A stretch of DNA of 17,955 nucleotides from Fusobacterium_C sp036516095 (GCF_036516095.1 NZ_DATBUM010000043.1:1-17955), one strand, 5' to 3'. Counted from the first letter of the stretch, positions 7,110-15,178 are shown. Program-made: numbers and translations. Notes: a model not told the origin generated them from the sequence alone.

Positions 7110-8867
7110 ATGGGAAATTATTCAATGCCTAATTATTTCCAAAATATGGAACAAATTGGAAAGGAATTAACAAGAATTGATGAACAAAATGAACAACAAG
7201 TAAGAGAAGTAGAGGATAAAATTGCGAAGTTGATAGATGAACTTCATGCAGCAGGAACTCCTGATGAAAAAATTGCAGAAAAAGGACAATTAACGGCTTT
7301 ACAAAGAATTGCAGAATTGATAGATGAAGGAACTTGGTGTCCATTAAACAGTCTTTACAATCCGGAAGATTTTGAAACTGCGACAGGAATTGTAAAAGGA
7401 TTGGGAAGAATCAACGGAAAATGGGCTATGATTGTGGCATCTGACAATAAAAAAATCGTAGGAGCCTGGGTACCGGGACAATCCGATAATTTATTAAGAG
7501 CTTCCGACACTGCAAAATGCTTGGGAATTCCTTTGGTATATATTTTAAACTGTAGTGGAGTAAAATTAGATGAACAAGAAAAGGTATATGCCAATAGAAG
7601 AGGAGGAGGAACTCCTTTCTATCGAAATGCAGATTTACAACAAGCCGGAATTCCGGTTATTGTTGGAATTTATGGAACAAACCCTGCAGGAGGAGGATAC
7701 CATAGTATCAGTCCTACCATCTTAATTGCTCATAAAGATGCCAATATGGCAGTGGGAGGAGCCGGAATTGTAGGTGGAATGAATCCGAAGGGATATATTG
7801 ACCAAGAAGGAGCGGAACAAATCATTGAAGCAACTGCAAAAGCGAAAGGAGTAGATGTTCCGGGAACCGTTTCCATTCACTATGACCAAACAGGATTTTT
7901 CCGAGAAGTATATGCGGAAGAAGTTGGAGTTTTGGATGCAATTCGATATTATATGGATTGCTTACCATCTTATAATTTAGAATTTTTCCGAGTGGATGAA
8001 CCTATGGAACCGGCTTTGGATCCAAATGATTTATACTCCATTTTACCAATGAATCAAAAGAAAGTATATAATATTTATGATATTATAGGAAGATTAGTGG
8101 ACAACAGTGAATTCAGTGAATACAAAAAAGGATATGGACCGGAAATTGTAACCGGACTTGCCAAAGTGGATGGATTGTTGGTAGGAATTGTTGCAAACTT
8201 CCAAGGATTATTGATGAAATATCCTGAATACAAAGAAAATGCAATCGGAATCGGTGGAAAATTATATCGACAAGGTCTTGTAAAAATGAATGAATTTGTG
8301 ACCCTTTGCTCAAGAGATAAATTGCCTATCATTTGGTTACAAGATACCACCGGAATCGATGTTGGAAATGATGCGGAAAAAGCGGAATTATTAGGATTGG
8401 GACAATCTTTAATCTATTCTATTCAAAACTCAAAAGTTCCTCAAATGGAAGTGACTTTAAGAAAAGGAACTGCAGCAGCTCACTATGTATTGGGAGGACC
8501 TCAAGGAAATGATACCAATGCTTTTTCTTTGGGGACTGCGGCAACGGAAATTAATGTAATGAATGGAGAAACAGCAGCAACTGCAATGTATTCAAGAAGA
8601 TTGGTGAAAGATAAAAAAGCTGGAAAAGATTTAACTCCAACTATTGAAAAGATGAATAAATTAATCAATGAATACAAGGAAAAATCAACTCCGGAATATT
8701 GTGCAAAAACAGGAATGGTAGATGAAATTGTAAATCTTTATGATATTAGAGCATATATGATTGCCTTTGTAAATTCTGTATATCAAAATCCAAAAGCAAT
8801 CTGTGCGTTCCATCAAATGCTTCTACCAAGAGCTATTAGAGAGTTCAATACTTACACAAAAAAATAG
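7110..8867 (+). CDS. gcdA: Glutaconyl-CoA decarboxylase alpha subunit (carboxyltransferase)
   Basis: This is a 585-residue carboxyltransferase of the biotin-dependent acyl-CoA carboxylase/decarboxylase family, close to the 587 residues of A. fermentans GcdA. It moves the carboxyl group of glutaconyl-CoA to the biotin on GcdC and releases crotonyl-CoA. Two crotonase-like halves are seen. The N-terminal half (about 60-290) has GGGTPFYRNADLQQAG and GTNPAGGGYHS (189-199). The C-terminal half (about 310-560) has an oxyanion-type segment AHYVLGGPQGNDTNAF and SLGTAATEINVMNGE. The first 60 residues are a Glu/Gln-rich helical region as in other GcdA proteins. A GAGGAGAG precedes the ATG. In this operon it is separated from gcdDCB by gctAB. 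Confidence 0.95.
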   Translation: MGNYSMPNYFQNMEQIGKELTRIDEQNEQQVREVEDKIAKLIDELHAAGTPDEKIAEKGQLTALQRIAELIDEGTWCPLNSLYNPEDFETATGIVKGLGRINGKWAMIVASDNKKIVGAWVPGQSDNLLRASDTAKCLGIPLVYILNCSGVKLDEQEKVYANRRGGGTPFYRNADLQQAGIPVIVGIYGTNPAGGGYHSISPTILIAHKDANMAVGGAGIVGGMNPKGYIDQEGAEQIIEATAKAKGVDVPGTVSIHYDQTGFFREVYAEEVGVLDAIRYYMDCLPSYNLEFFRVDEPMEPALDPNDLYSILPMNQKKVYNIYDIIGRLVDNSEFSEYKKGYGPEIVTGLAKVDGLLVGIVANFQGLLMKYPEYKENAIGIGGKLYRQGLVKMNEFVTLCSRDKLPIIWLQDTTGIDVGNDAEKAELLGLGQSLIYSIQNSKVPQMEVTLRKGTAAAHYVLGGPQGNDTNAFSLGTAATEINVMNGETAATAMYSRRLVKDKKAGKDLTPTIEKMNKLINEYKEKSTPEYCAKTGMVDEIVNLYDIRAYMIAFVNSVYQNPKAICAFHQMLLPRAIREFNTYTKK

Positions 8868-8889
8868 GAAAATTTAAGAAAGGGAATTT

Positions 8890-10128
8890 ATGAATAGAAT
8901 CGTTTTAGAATTAGGTATGTTTGAAACATTGTCGTTGGCAGTATTGGCTATTTATTTTGGAGAATTTTTGAGAAAACAATTTCCTGTTTTGAAAAAATAT
9001 TGTTTGCCTGCTTCTGTTGTGGGAGGAACAGTATTTGCCGTGGCTTCTATGGGTTTATACTATGCGAATATCTGTGAATTGAGTTTTGAATTCAAAGCTG
9101 TTAATTCCTTGTTTTATTGTATTTTCTTTGCTGCAAGTGGAGCAGCAGCCAGTTTATCTCTTCTGAAAAAAGGAGGAAAACTTGTTGTGATTTTTGCGGT
9201 TCTTGCCGCAATATTAGCAGCTGGACAAAATGCTTTAGCATTATTTGTTGGAAAATTGATGAATGTAAATCCATTGATTTCCATGATGACCGGAAGTATT
9301 CCTATGACAGGAGGTCATGGGAATGCAGCAGCTTTCGCTCCGATTGCAGTGGAAGCGGGAGCAAGTGCAGCAATGGAAGTGGCAATTGCATCAGCAACCT
9401 TTGGATTGATTTCTGGTTGTATTTTAGGAGGACCTTTAGGAAACTTTATTATCAAGAGACATCATTTGGAAGATCCTGCTTTGGATGGAAAAGATGACAT
9501 TGACAATATGCAGGAAGGGACAGAAACTTCTTCTGCAATGTCAGTGGATAAGAAGAGTGTGGTCAATGCCATGTTTTTAATGTGCATTGCTCTAGGAATT
9601 GGACAAATTGTTACTTTAGTACTAAAAAAATATGGGATTAGCTTTCCTATTCATGTCAGTTGTATGTTGGGAGGAATTTTAATCCGATTATTTTATGATA
9701 GACAAAAAGGAAATCATGATATTTTGTATGAAGCAATTGATACGGTTGGAGAATTCTCTTTAGGATTGTTTGTTTCTATGTCGATTATTACCATGAAATT
9801 ATGGCAATTATCAGATTTAGGAGGACCTCTATTTGTATTGTTAATTTCTCAAGTGATTTATATTATAGTATTCTGTTACTTATTGACATTCAATTTACTA
9901 GGAAGAGATTACGATGCAGCGGTTATGGCAGTAGGACATTCCGGATTTGGACTAGGAGCAGTACCAGTTTCTATGACAACAATGCAGACAGTTTGTCGAA
10001 AATATCGATATTCTAAATTGGCATTTTTCGTAGTACCTGTTATTGGAGGATTTATTAGTAATATTAGTAATGCGATTATTATTACCAAATTCTTGAATAT
10101 CGCCAAAGCTATGGTCGGTATCGGATAA
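8890..10128 (+). CDS. gltS: Sodium/glutamate symporter GltS
   Basis: This 412-residue inner-membrane transporter belongs to the GltS (ESS) family and is slightly longer than E. coli GltS (401). Two inverted halves are visible, each with a glycine-rich re-entrant motif: TGSIPMTGGHGNAAAF at 134-149 and AVGHSGFGLGAVP in the C-terminal half. They are joined by a hydrophilic loop (about 189-222) rich in Asp, Glu and Ser. It imports glutamate with Na+. In this operon the Na+ exported by the GcdABCD pump can drive that uptake, so substrate import and energy conservation share one ion. It lies 22 bases after gcdA and 28 bases before hgdC. Confidence 0.95.
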   Translation: MNRIVLELGMFETLSLAVLAIYFGEFLRKQFPVLKKYCLPASVVGGTVFAVASMGLYYANICELSFEFKAVNSLFYCIFFAASGAAASLSLLKKGGKLVVIFAVLAAILAAGQNALALFVGKLMNVNPLISMMTGSIPMTGGHGNAAAFAPIAVEAGASAAMEVAIASATFGLISGCILGGPLGNFIIKRHHLEDPALDGKDDIDNMQEGTETSSAMSVDKKSVVNAMFLMCIALGIGQIVTLVLKKYGISFPIHVSCMLGGILIRLFYDRQKGNHDILYEAIDTVGEFSLGLFVSMSIITMKLWQLSDLGGPLFVLLISQVIYIIVFCYLLTFNLLGRDYDAAVMAVGHSGFGLGAVPVSMTTMQTVCRKYRYSKLAFFVVPVIGGFISNISNAIIITKFLNIAKAMVGIG

Positions 10129-10156
10129 GAATAGTAAAGAGAGAAAGGATGGGAAT

Positions 10157-10951
10157 ATGAGTAAGTATACTATGGGAATTGATGTGGGTTCGACTGCATC
10201 AAAGTGTGTTATCATCAAAGATGGAAAAGAAATTGTAGCGAAATCAGTAATTTCAGTAGGTACTGGTACAAGTGGACCTGCAAGGGCTATCAAACAGGCA
10301 TTGGAAGAAATAGGATTAAATTCTATTGCACAGTTGGATGGAGCGGTAGCCACGGGATATGGAAGAAATTCCTTAGAAGAAGTTCCGGTACAAATGTCAG
10401 AATTATCTTGTCATGCCAAAGGAGCCTATTTCTTATTTCCAAAAGTAAGAACCATTATTGATATTGGGGGGCAAGATTCCAAGGCATTAAAAGTTGGAGA
10501 TAATGGAATGTTGGAAAATTTTGTTATGAACGATAAATGTGCTGCGGGAACGGGAAGATTTTTGGATGTTATTGCCAAAGTCTTGGAAGTAGATTTAAAG
10601 GATTTAGAAAAATTGGATGAACAATCCAAGTTGGATGTTACGATTAGTTCTACTTGTACTGTATTCGCGGAATCAGAAGTAATTTCTCAATTAGCAAAAG
10701 GAACAAAAATCGAGGATATTGTAAAAGGAATTCATACAGCAATTGCAAGTCGTGTGGGAAGTTTAGCAAAAAGAGTTGGAATTAAAGATCAAGTAGTCAT
10801 GACCGGAGGAGTTGCTTTAAACCAGGGAATGGTTAGAGCTTTAGAAAGAAATATAGGATTTAAAATCTATACCAGTGAATATTGTCAATTGAACGGAGCA
10901 ATTGGAGCAGCATTGTTTGCATATCAAAAATGTCTGCAAGCAGAAAAATAA
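10157..10951 (+). CDS. hgdC: 2-hydroxyglutaryl-CoA dehydratase activator (ATP-dependent, [4Fe-4S])
   Basis: This 264-residue protein of the BcrAD/BadFG/HgdC ASKHA ATPase family is close to the 260 residues of A. fermentans HgdC. It hydrolyses ATP to push one low-potential electron into HgdAB. The actin-like phosphate loops are GIDVGSTASK at 7-16 and IDIGGQDSKA at 101-110, and the adenosine motif is TGGVALNQG near the C-terminus. Cys128 (NDKCAAGTGRF) and Cys167 (SSTCTVFAESE) are the expected ligands of the single cluster shared by the homodimer. The ribosome binding site is the weaker AAAGGATGGG. A conserved-looking hairpin separates it from hgdA. Confidence 0.95.
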   Translation: MSKYTMGIDVGSTASKCVIIKDGKEIVAKSVISVGTGTSGPARAIKQALEEIGLNSIAQLDGAVATGYGRNSLEEVPVQMSELSCHAKGAYFLFPKVRTIIDIGGQDSKALKVGDNGMLENFVMNDKCAAGTGRFLDVIAKVLEVDLKDLEKLDEQSKLDVTISSTCTVFAESEVISQLAKGTKIEDIVKGIHTAIASRVGSLAKRVGIKDQVVMTGGVALNQGMVRALERNIGFKIYTSEYCQLNGAIGAALFAYQKCLQAEK

Positions 10952-10954
10952 CAG

Positions 10955-11007
10955 TGATAAGGATATTGTTCATAGGGATATGGACAATATCCTATCCATT
11001 TTTATCA
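10955..11007 (+). promoter_or_regulatory. Intercistronic RNA hairpin between hgdC and hgdA
   Basis: The 76-base gap holds a 9-base perfect inverted repeat, GGATATTGT (10961-10969) and ACAATATCC (10984-10992). It is extended by TGATAA (10955-10960) pairing with TTATCA (11002-11007) across a one-sided bulge. A run of five Ts (10999-11003) follows the core stem by six bases. A second pairing, ATAGGGATAT (10972-10981) with ATATCCTAT (10987-10995), one G bulged, uses the same 3' arm and so excludes the first. It could be a leaky terminator, an RNase-processing or mRNA-stability site, or an attenuator. The hgdA ribosome binding site (AGGAGG) lies just outside it. Confidence 0.6.
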
Positions 11008-11027
11008 GGAAGTAGGAGGAAACTGAA

Positions 11028-12353
11028 ATGGCTGGAAAAATAGAAAAATTACCGAACAAGACACCAAGACCGATTGAAGGTCATAAACCCGCAGCCGCTG
11101 TTTTAAGAGGGGTTGTAGATAAAGTATATGCAGGAGCTTGGGAAGCAAAAAGAAGAGGAGAATTAGTTGGATGGAGCTCTTCTAAATTTCCCATTGAATT
11201 GGCAAAAGCATTTGATCTAAATGTTGTATATCCAGAAAATCACGCTGCATCAACAGCAGCAAAAAAAGATGGATTAAGACTGTGTCAAGCAGCAGAAGAC
11301 ATGGGATATGATAATGATATTTGTGGTTATGCAAGAATTAGTTTGGCTTATGCAGCAGGAGAACCTACAGATGCACGAAGAATGCCTCAACCGGATTTTG
11401 TACTTTGCTGTAATAATATTTGTAATATGATGACAAAATGGTATGAAAATATTGCCAGAATACATAATATTCCATTGATTATGGTAGATATTCCGTTTTC
11501 TAATACGGTAGATACGCCGGAAGAAAAAGTGGACTATTTAATCGGGCAATTCGACTATGCTATTAAACAACTCGAAGAATTGACAGGAAAGAAATTTGAT
11601 GAAAAAAAATTCGAAGATGCCTGTGCAAGAGCAAACAGAACCGCTGCAGCATGGTTGAAATCATGTTCTTATATGTCTTACAAACCATCTCCTTTGAGTG
11701 GATTTGATTTGTTTAACCATATGGCAGACATCGTAGCAGCAAGATGTGATGAAGAGGCAGCTATTGGTTTTGAATTATTGGCTCAAGAATTTGAACAATC
11801 CATTGCGGAAGGAACTTCTACATGGGAATATCCGGAAGAACACAGAATTTTATTCGAAGGAATTCCTTGTTGGCCGGGGCTACGACACCTATATGAACCA
11901 TTAAAAGATAACGGAGTCAATGTAACTGCCGTTGTATATGCACCCGCTTTTGGATTCCGATATAATAATATTCGAGAAATGGCAGCAGCTTACTGTAAAG
12001 CTCCATGCTCCGTATGTATTGAAACAGGAGTGGAATGGAGAGAAACGATGGCAAAGCAAAATGGTATCAGCGGAGCTTTGGTAAATTATAACCGAAGTTG
12101 TAAGCCATGGAGTGGAGCTATGCCGGAAATTGAAAGAAGATGGAAAGAAGATTTGGGAATTCCTGTGGTTCACTTTGATGGAGACCAAGCAGATGAAAGA
12201 AACTTCTCCACGGAACAATATAAGACAAGAGTGCAAGGTCTGGTGGAAATCATGGAAGAAAGAAAACAAGAAAGATTGGCAAAAGGTGAAGATGTGTATA
12301 CAAACTTTGAAAATACCAAAGAAACAGATTGGTCAAAACCAACATTGAAATAG
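11028..12353 (+). CDS. hgdA: 2-hydroxyglutaryl-CoA dehydratase alpha subunit
   Basis: This is a 441-residue member of the HgdA/FldB/BcrC-type 2-hydroxyacyl-CoA dehydratase family. It carries the [4Fe-4S] cluster at which (R)-2-hydroxyglutaryl-CoA is dehydrated by a ketyl-radical route after one-electron activation by HgdC. Conserved cysteine sites are FVLCCNNICNM (Cys127, 128, 132), CKAPCSVCIETG (Cys323, 327, 330) and NRSCKPWSG (Cys358), followed by the family segment HFDGDQADERN near 382-392. The enzyme is cytoplasmic and acts as an HgdAB heterodimer. An AGGAGG lies about 8 bases before the ATG. It is separated from hgdB by 11 bases containing GGAGG, so the two are made together. Confidence 0.95.
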   Translation: MAGKIEKLPNKTPRPIEGHKPAAAVLRGVVDKVYAGAWEAKRRGELVGWSSSKFPIELAKAFDLNVVYPENHAASTAAKKDGLRLCQAAEDMGYDNDICGYARISLAYAAGEPTDARRMPQPDFVLCCNNICNMMTKWYENIARIHNIPLIMVDIPFSNTVDTPEEKVDYLIGQFDYAIKQLEELTGKKFDEKKFEDACARANRTAAAWLKSCSYMSYKPSPLSGFDLFNHMADIVAARCDEEAAIGFELLAQEFEQSIAEGTSTWEYPEEHRILFEGIPCWPGLRHLYEPLKDNGVNVTAVVYAPAFGFRYNNIREMAAAYCKAPCSVCIETGVEWRETMAKQNGISGALVNYNRSCKPWSGAMPEIERRWKEDLGIPVVHFDGDQADERNFSTEQYKTRVQGLVEIMEERKQERLAKGEDVYTNFENTKETDWSKPTLK

Positions 12354-12364
12354 GGAGGATTAAA

Positions 12365-13513
12365 ATGGAAGAAATCAAAGAATTGTTAGAACAATTTAAA
12401 TACTATGCAAATAACCCGAGAAAGCAATTGGATAAATATCTTGCTGCAGGGAAAAAGGCAGTAGGAATTTTCCCGTATTATGCTCCTGAGGAAATTGTAT
12501 ATGCGGCTGGAGTCGTACCTTTTGGTGTATGGGGAGGACAAGGACCTATTGAAAGAGCGAAAGAATATTTTCCAACTTTCTATTATTCTATGGCGTTACG
12601 ATGTTTAGAAATGGCATTGGATGGAACGTTAGATGGATTATCCGCTTCTATGGTAACTACCTTAGACGATACCTTAAGACCTTTTTCACAAAACTATAAA
12701 GTCAGTGCCGGAAGAAAAATTCCTATGATTTTCTTAAATCATGGACAACATAGAAAAGAAGATTTTGGAAAGCAATACAATGCCAGAATCTTTAAGAAGG
12801 CAAAAGAAGAATTGGAAAAAATTTGTGATGTAAGGGTAACTGATGAAAATTTAAAGAAAGCTTTTAAAGTATACAATGAAAATAGAAGTGAAAGAAGAAA
12901 ATTTATCAAATTAGCTGCCACTCATCCACAAACGATTAAGGCTTCTGATAGATGTTATGTCTTGAAGAGTTCTTATTTTATGTTAAAAGACGAACACACA
13001 GCTCTTTTGAAAAAATTAAATGAAAAATTATCTGCCTTGGCGGAAGAAAGTTGGGACGGAGTTCGAGTCGTTACCAGTGGAGTGATTACAGATAATCCGG
13101 GATTATTAGAAGTGTTTGATACTTATAAAGTATGTATTGTTGCGGATGACGTAGCTCATGAATCAAGAGCTTTAAAAGTGGATATTGATCTTTCGATTGA
13201 AGATCCGATGCTAGCTTTGGCAGATCAATTTGCCAGAATGGATGAAGATCCTATTTTGTACGATCCGGATATTTTTAAACGTCCAAAATATGTTGTAGAT
13301 TTGGCAAAAGAAAATAATGCGGACGGTTGTCTATTATTTATGATGAATTTCAATGATACTGAAGAAATGGAATATCCTTCTTTGAAACAAGCTTTTGATG
13401 CTGCGAAGATTCCTTTAATTAAAATGGGATATGATCAACAAATGGTGGACTTTGGACAAGTAAAAACACAATTAGAAACTTTCAACGAAATCGTACAATT
13501 GAATAGAATGTAA
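12365..13513 (+). CDS. hgdB: 2-hydroxyglutaryl-CoA dehydratase beta subunit
   Basis: This 382-residue protein pairs with HgdA; the A. fermentans HgdB is 379 residues. I start it at ATG 12365 because GGAGG at 12354-12358 is spaced correctly and the protein then begins MEEIKELLEQF. The frame is open upstream to 12329 but that part only overlaps hgdA. Family landmarks are IFPYYAPEEIVYAAGVVPFGVWGG near the N-terminus, MVTTLDDTLRPF, VVTSGVITDNPGL and MNFNDTEEMEYPSLKQAF. At the last and at DDTLR the cluster-type relatives carry Cys, which is absent here, so this subunit may lack its own cluster. It ends 16 bases before the leucine-rich-repeat gene. Confidence 0.94.
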   Translation: MEEIKELLEQFKYYANNPRKQLDKYLAAGKKAVGIFPYYAPEEIVYAAGVVPFGVWGGQGPIERAKEYFPTFYYSMALRCLEMALDGTLDGLSASMVTTLDDTLRPFSQNYKVSAGRKIPMIFLNHGQHRKEDFGKQYNARIFKKAKEELEKICDVRVTDENLKKAFKVYNENRSERRKFIKLAATHPQTIKASDRCYVLKSSYFMLKDEHTALLKKLNEKLSALAEESWDGVRVVTSGVITDNPGLLEVFDTYKVCIVADDVAHESRALKVDIDLSIEDPMLALADQFARMDEDPILYDPDIFKRPKYVVDLAKENNADGCLLFMMNFNDTEEMEYPSLKQAFDAAKIPLIKMGYDQQMVDFGQVKTQLETFNEIVQLNRM

Positions 13514-13529
13514 TAAGGGGGTTGAAGAA

Positions 13530-14120
13530 ATGTGTCAAAATGTATGGGAAAATGATGATTTTATTTTTAAAGGCGATGAACTAAAAGGAATGACAGCAAA
13601 GGGAAAAGATAAAGTAAAAACACAAGGATTTACGGATATGATTATTCCTACAACAACTCCTGAAGGATTGGCGATTAAGAGAATTGGAGATAATGCTTTT
13701 TACAGAAGAGGATTGACTTCCGTAGTCATTCCGGATACGGTGGAAACGATTGGGTATGATGCCTTTGGAGTATGTAAATTGACAGAAGTAAAATTACCGG
13801 CAGCCTTGGTGGGAATCGAAGGTTTTGCTTTTTATCGAAATAAATTAAAAAATGTAGTTTTCGGAGATAAAGTAAAAACAATAGAACCAAGTGCTTTTGC
13901 ATTAAATGAGTTGGAAGAACTTCATTTACCGGAAGGATTAGAATTAATTGATACTTCGTCTTTCTATAAAAATTCTTTGACTTCTTTAAAAATTCCGACA
14001 TCTGTCAAAAAAATCAACATGTATGCATTCCACAAAAATAATATAGCGGAAGTAGAAATTCCGGAAGGAACACAACTTCATGTTTATGCATTTGAAGCAA
14101 ATACAGAAATAAAAAAATAG
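13530..14120 (+). CDS. Small cytoplasmic leucine-rich-repeat (BspA/TpLRR-type) protein
   Basis: This 196-residue protein of about 22 kDa has a short N-terminal cap (1-45) followed by about six tandem 22-23-residue repeats. The repeat core is roughly I..IG..AF....L..V.IP..V, starting at residue 49 and running to about 188, as in LRR_5/BspA proteins. No signal peptide, membrane segment or anchor is seen, unlike most BspA-like surface proteins, so it should stay in the cytoplasm. It starts 16 bases after hgdB, has its own GGGGG-type ribosome binding site, and is the last gene before a strong terminator. It is therefore co-expressed with the dehydratase. Its function is unknown; the context suggests a role with HgdAB or HgdC, for example as an accessory subunit or a scaffold. 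Confidence 0.88.
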   Translation: MCQNVWENDDFIFKGDELKGMTAKGKDKVKTQGFTDMIIPTTTPEGLAIKRIGDNAFYRRGLTSVVIPDTVETIGYDAFGVCKLTEVKLPAALVGIEGFAFYRNKLKNVVFGDKVKTIEPSAFALNELEELHLPEGLELIDTSSFYKNSLTSLKIPTSVKKINMYAFHKNNIAEVEIPEGTQLHVYAFEANTEIKK

Positions 14121-14136
14121 GTGCAAGTAAAAATGT

Positions 14137-14171
14137 AAGGGGGCTGCTTCACAAAGGTGAACGCCCCCTTT
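14137..14171 (+). terminator. Strong intrinsic terminator closing the glutamate operon
   Basis: The outer stem AAGGGGGC (14137-14144) pairs with GCCCCCTT (14163-14170), and the inner stem TTCAC (14148-14152) pairs with GTGAA (14157-14161) around an AAAG loop, with a small internal asymmetric bulge. The 3' side runs into CCCCCTTTCTGT, a short T-rich tail. This is by far the most GC-rich hairpin in an AT-rich window. It separates the fermentation operon from the biotin operon. Confidence 0.9.
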
Positions 14172-14186
14172 CTGTATAAAATACAG
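14172..14186 (+). promoter_or_regulatory. Palindrome CTGTAT-AAA-ATACAG before birA (candidate operator or -10 region)
   Basis: A perfect 6-base inverted repeat with a 3-base centre lies directly between the terminator and the birA ribosome binding site (GAGAGGAG). It includes TGTATAAA, which could act as a -10 element. TTCACA at 14148-14153, inside the terminator, is a -35-like hexamer but is 21 bases away, too far to be comfortable. Because the local BirA has no DNA-binding domain, any biotin control here would need another regulator, and this palindrome is the only candidate site seen. Confidence 0.35.
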
Positions 14187-14197
14187 AGAGGAGAACT

Positions 14198-15178
14198 ATG
14201 AATATATATCCATTTGAGGTTTTGGATTCGACCAATGATTATATGAAAGAACATCGAAAGGAATTTCAAGAATTTGATATTGTCATGGCGAAAAATCAAA
14301 GAGCAGGGAAAGGTCGACGGGGAAATATTTGGATTTCCAGAGAAGGTATGGCTCTCTTTACTTTTTTGGTAAAAAAGAGAATGGAAAAATCAGACGAAGA
14401 ATATATGAAATTACCTCTATTGGTAGGAGTGGCTGTCATTAGGGCCTTACAACAGAGAAAAAAAATACACTACCAATTGAAATGGACCAATGATATTTAT
14501 TTACAAAATAAAAAATTGGCAGGAATATTGGTGGAAAGGCGAGAAAATGATTTTTTTATCGGAATTGGAATGAATGTGAACAATACCATTCCGATAGAAA
14601 TTAAGAATATAGCAATTTCCTTACAGGAAGTCTATCAGGAAAAGATAGAAATAGAAGCTTTGATTTTGAGTATTGTAGTGGAATGTAAAAAACTGTTGGA
14701 AGAATATTTTGCCGGAAACTGGGAAAATATTTTAGGAGAAATCAATGCTATGAATTATTTACAAGGGAAAAAAATCGGACTTCGTGCAGGAAATCTTTTT
14801 GTGCAAGGAATAGTTCAAAGAATTGATGAAAATGGAGAATTGGAAATTCTTTCCAAAGAAGGCTTACGAAGTTTTGGAATGGGAGAAGTTGTGAAGGAAA
14901 GAATTATTGTAAAATTGGAAAAAAATTTAGAAAGCTTTGCAAAGGCATATATTTTGAAAGAAGCAAACTATGATGTGATTGCTTATATAACAGAAGAATT
15001 TGAAGAGATTTGGGAGAAAAAATTGGAGAAATTACAAGTAAAAGTAGAAAGAAATTGTGCCAGAGAAGAAATGAAAGAGAAGTATCAAGCAAAAACTTTG
15101 GAGGAATATCCGAATCTTTTTCCTTTGGAATATTATGATGAAGAAAAAATAAAAGAAGTTATAAAAATATTTGCTTAA
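14198..15178 (+). CDS. birA: Biotin-[protein] ligase, no HTH domain, with extra C-terminal domain
   Basis: This protein activates biotin as biotinyl-AMP and attaches it to the acceptor lysine of biotin carriers, here most likely Lys105 of GcdC. Residues 1-235 hold the BPL/LplA catalytic core: STNDYMKE (11-18), the nucleotide loop GKGRRGN (37-43), KWTNDIYLQNKKLAGILVE (95-113, the usual KWPND site with Thr for Pro), FIGIGMNVNN (120-129), and the small C-terminal SH3-like domain (about 188-234). There is no N-terminal winged helix, so it is not a BirA repressor. About 90 further residues (235-326) form a highly charged, probably helical domain not normally found in this 230-250-residue class. 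The start at 14198 follows GAGAGGAG, and the gene is 52 bases before bioB. Confidence 0.92.
   Translation: MNIYPFEVLDSTNDYMKEHRKEFQEFDIVMAKNQRAGKGRRGNIWISREGMALFTFLVKKRMEKSDEEYMKLPLLVGVAVIRALQQRKKIHYQLKWTNDIYLQNKKLAGILVERRENDFFIGIGMNVNNTIPIEIKNIAISLQEVYQEKIEIEALILSIVVECKKLLEEYFAGNWENILGEINAMNYLQGKKIGLRAGNLFVQGIVQRIDENGELEILSKEGLRSFGMGEVVKERIIVKLEKNLESFAKAYILKEANYDVIAYITEEFEEIWEKKLEKLQVKVERNCAREEMKEKYQAKTLEEYPNLFPLEYYDEEKIKEVIKIFA

Noticed and set aside
9117..9497. A 126-codon plus-strand frame inside gltS
   Set aside because: It overlaps a well-supported transporter gene in another frame, and its Ser/Cys/Trp-rich product is typical of out-of-frame translation.
12329..12364. Upstream extension of hgdB into the end of hgdA
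   Set aside because: No start with a ribosome binding site lies there; GGAGG at 12354-12358 clearly serves ATG 12365.
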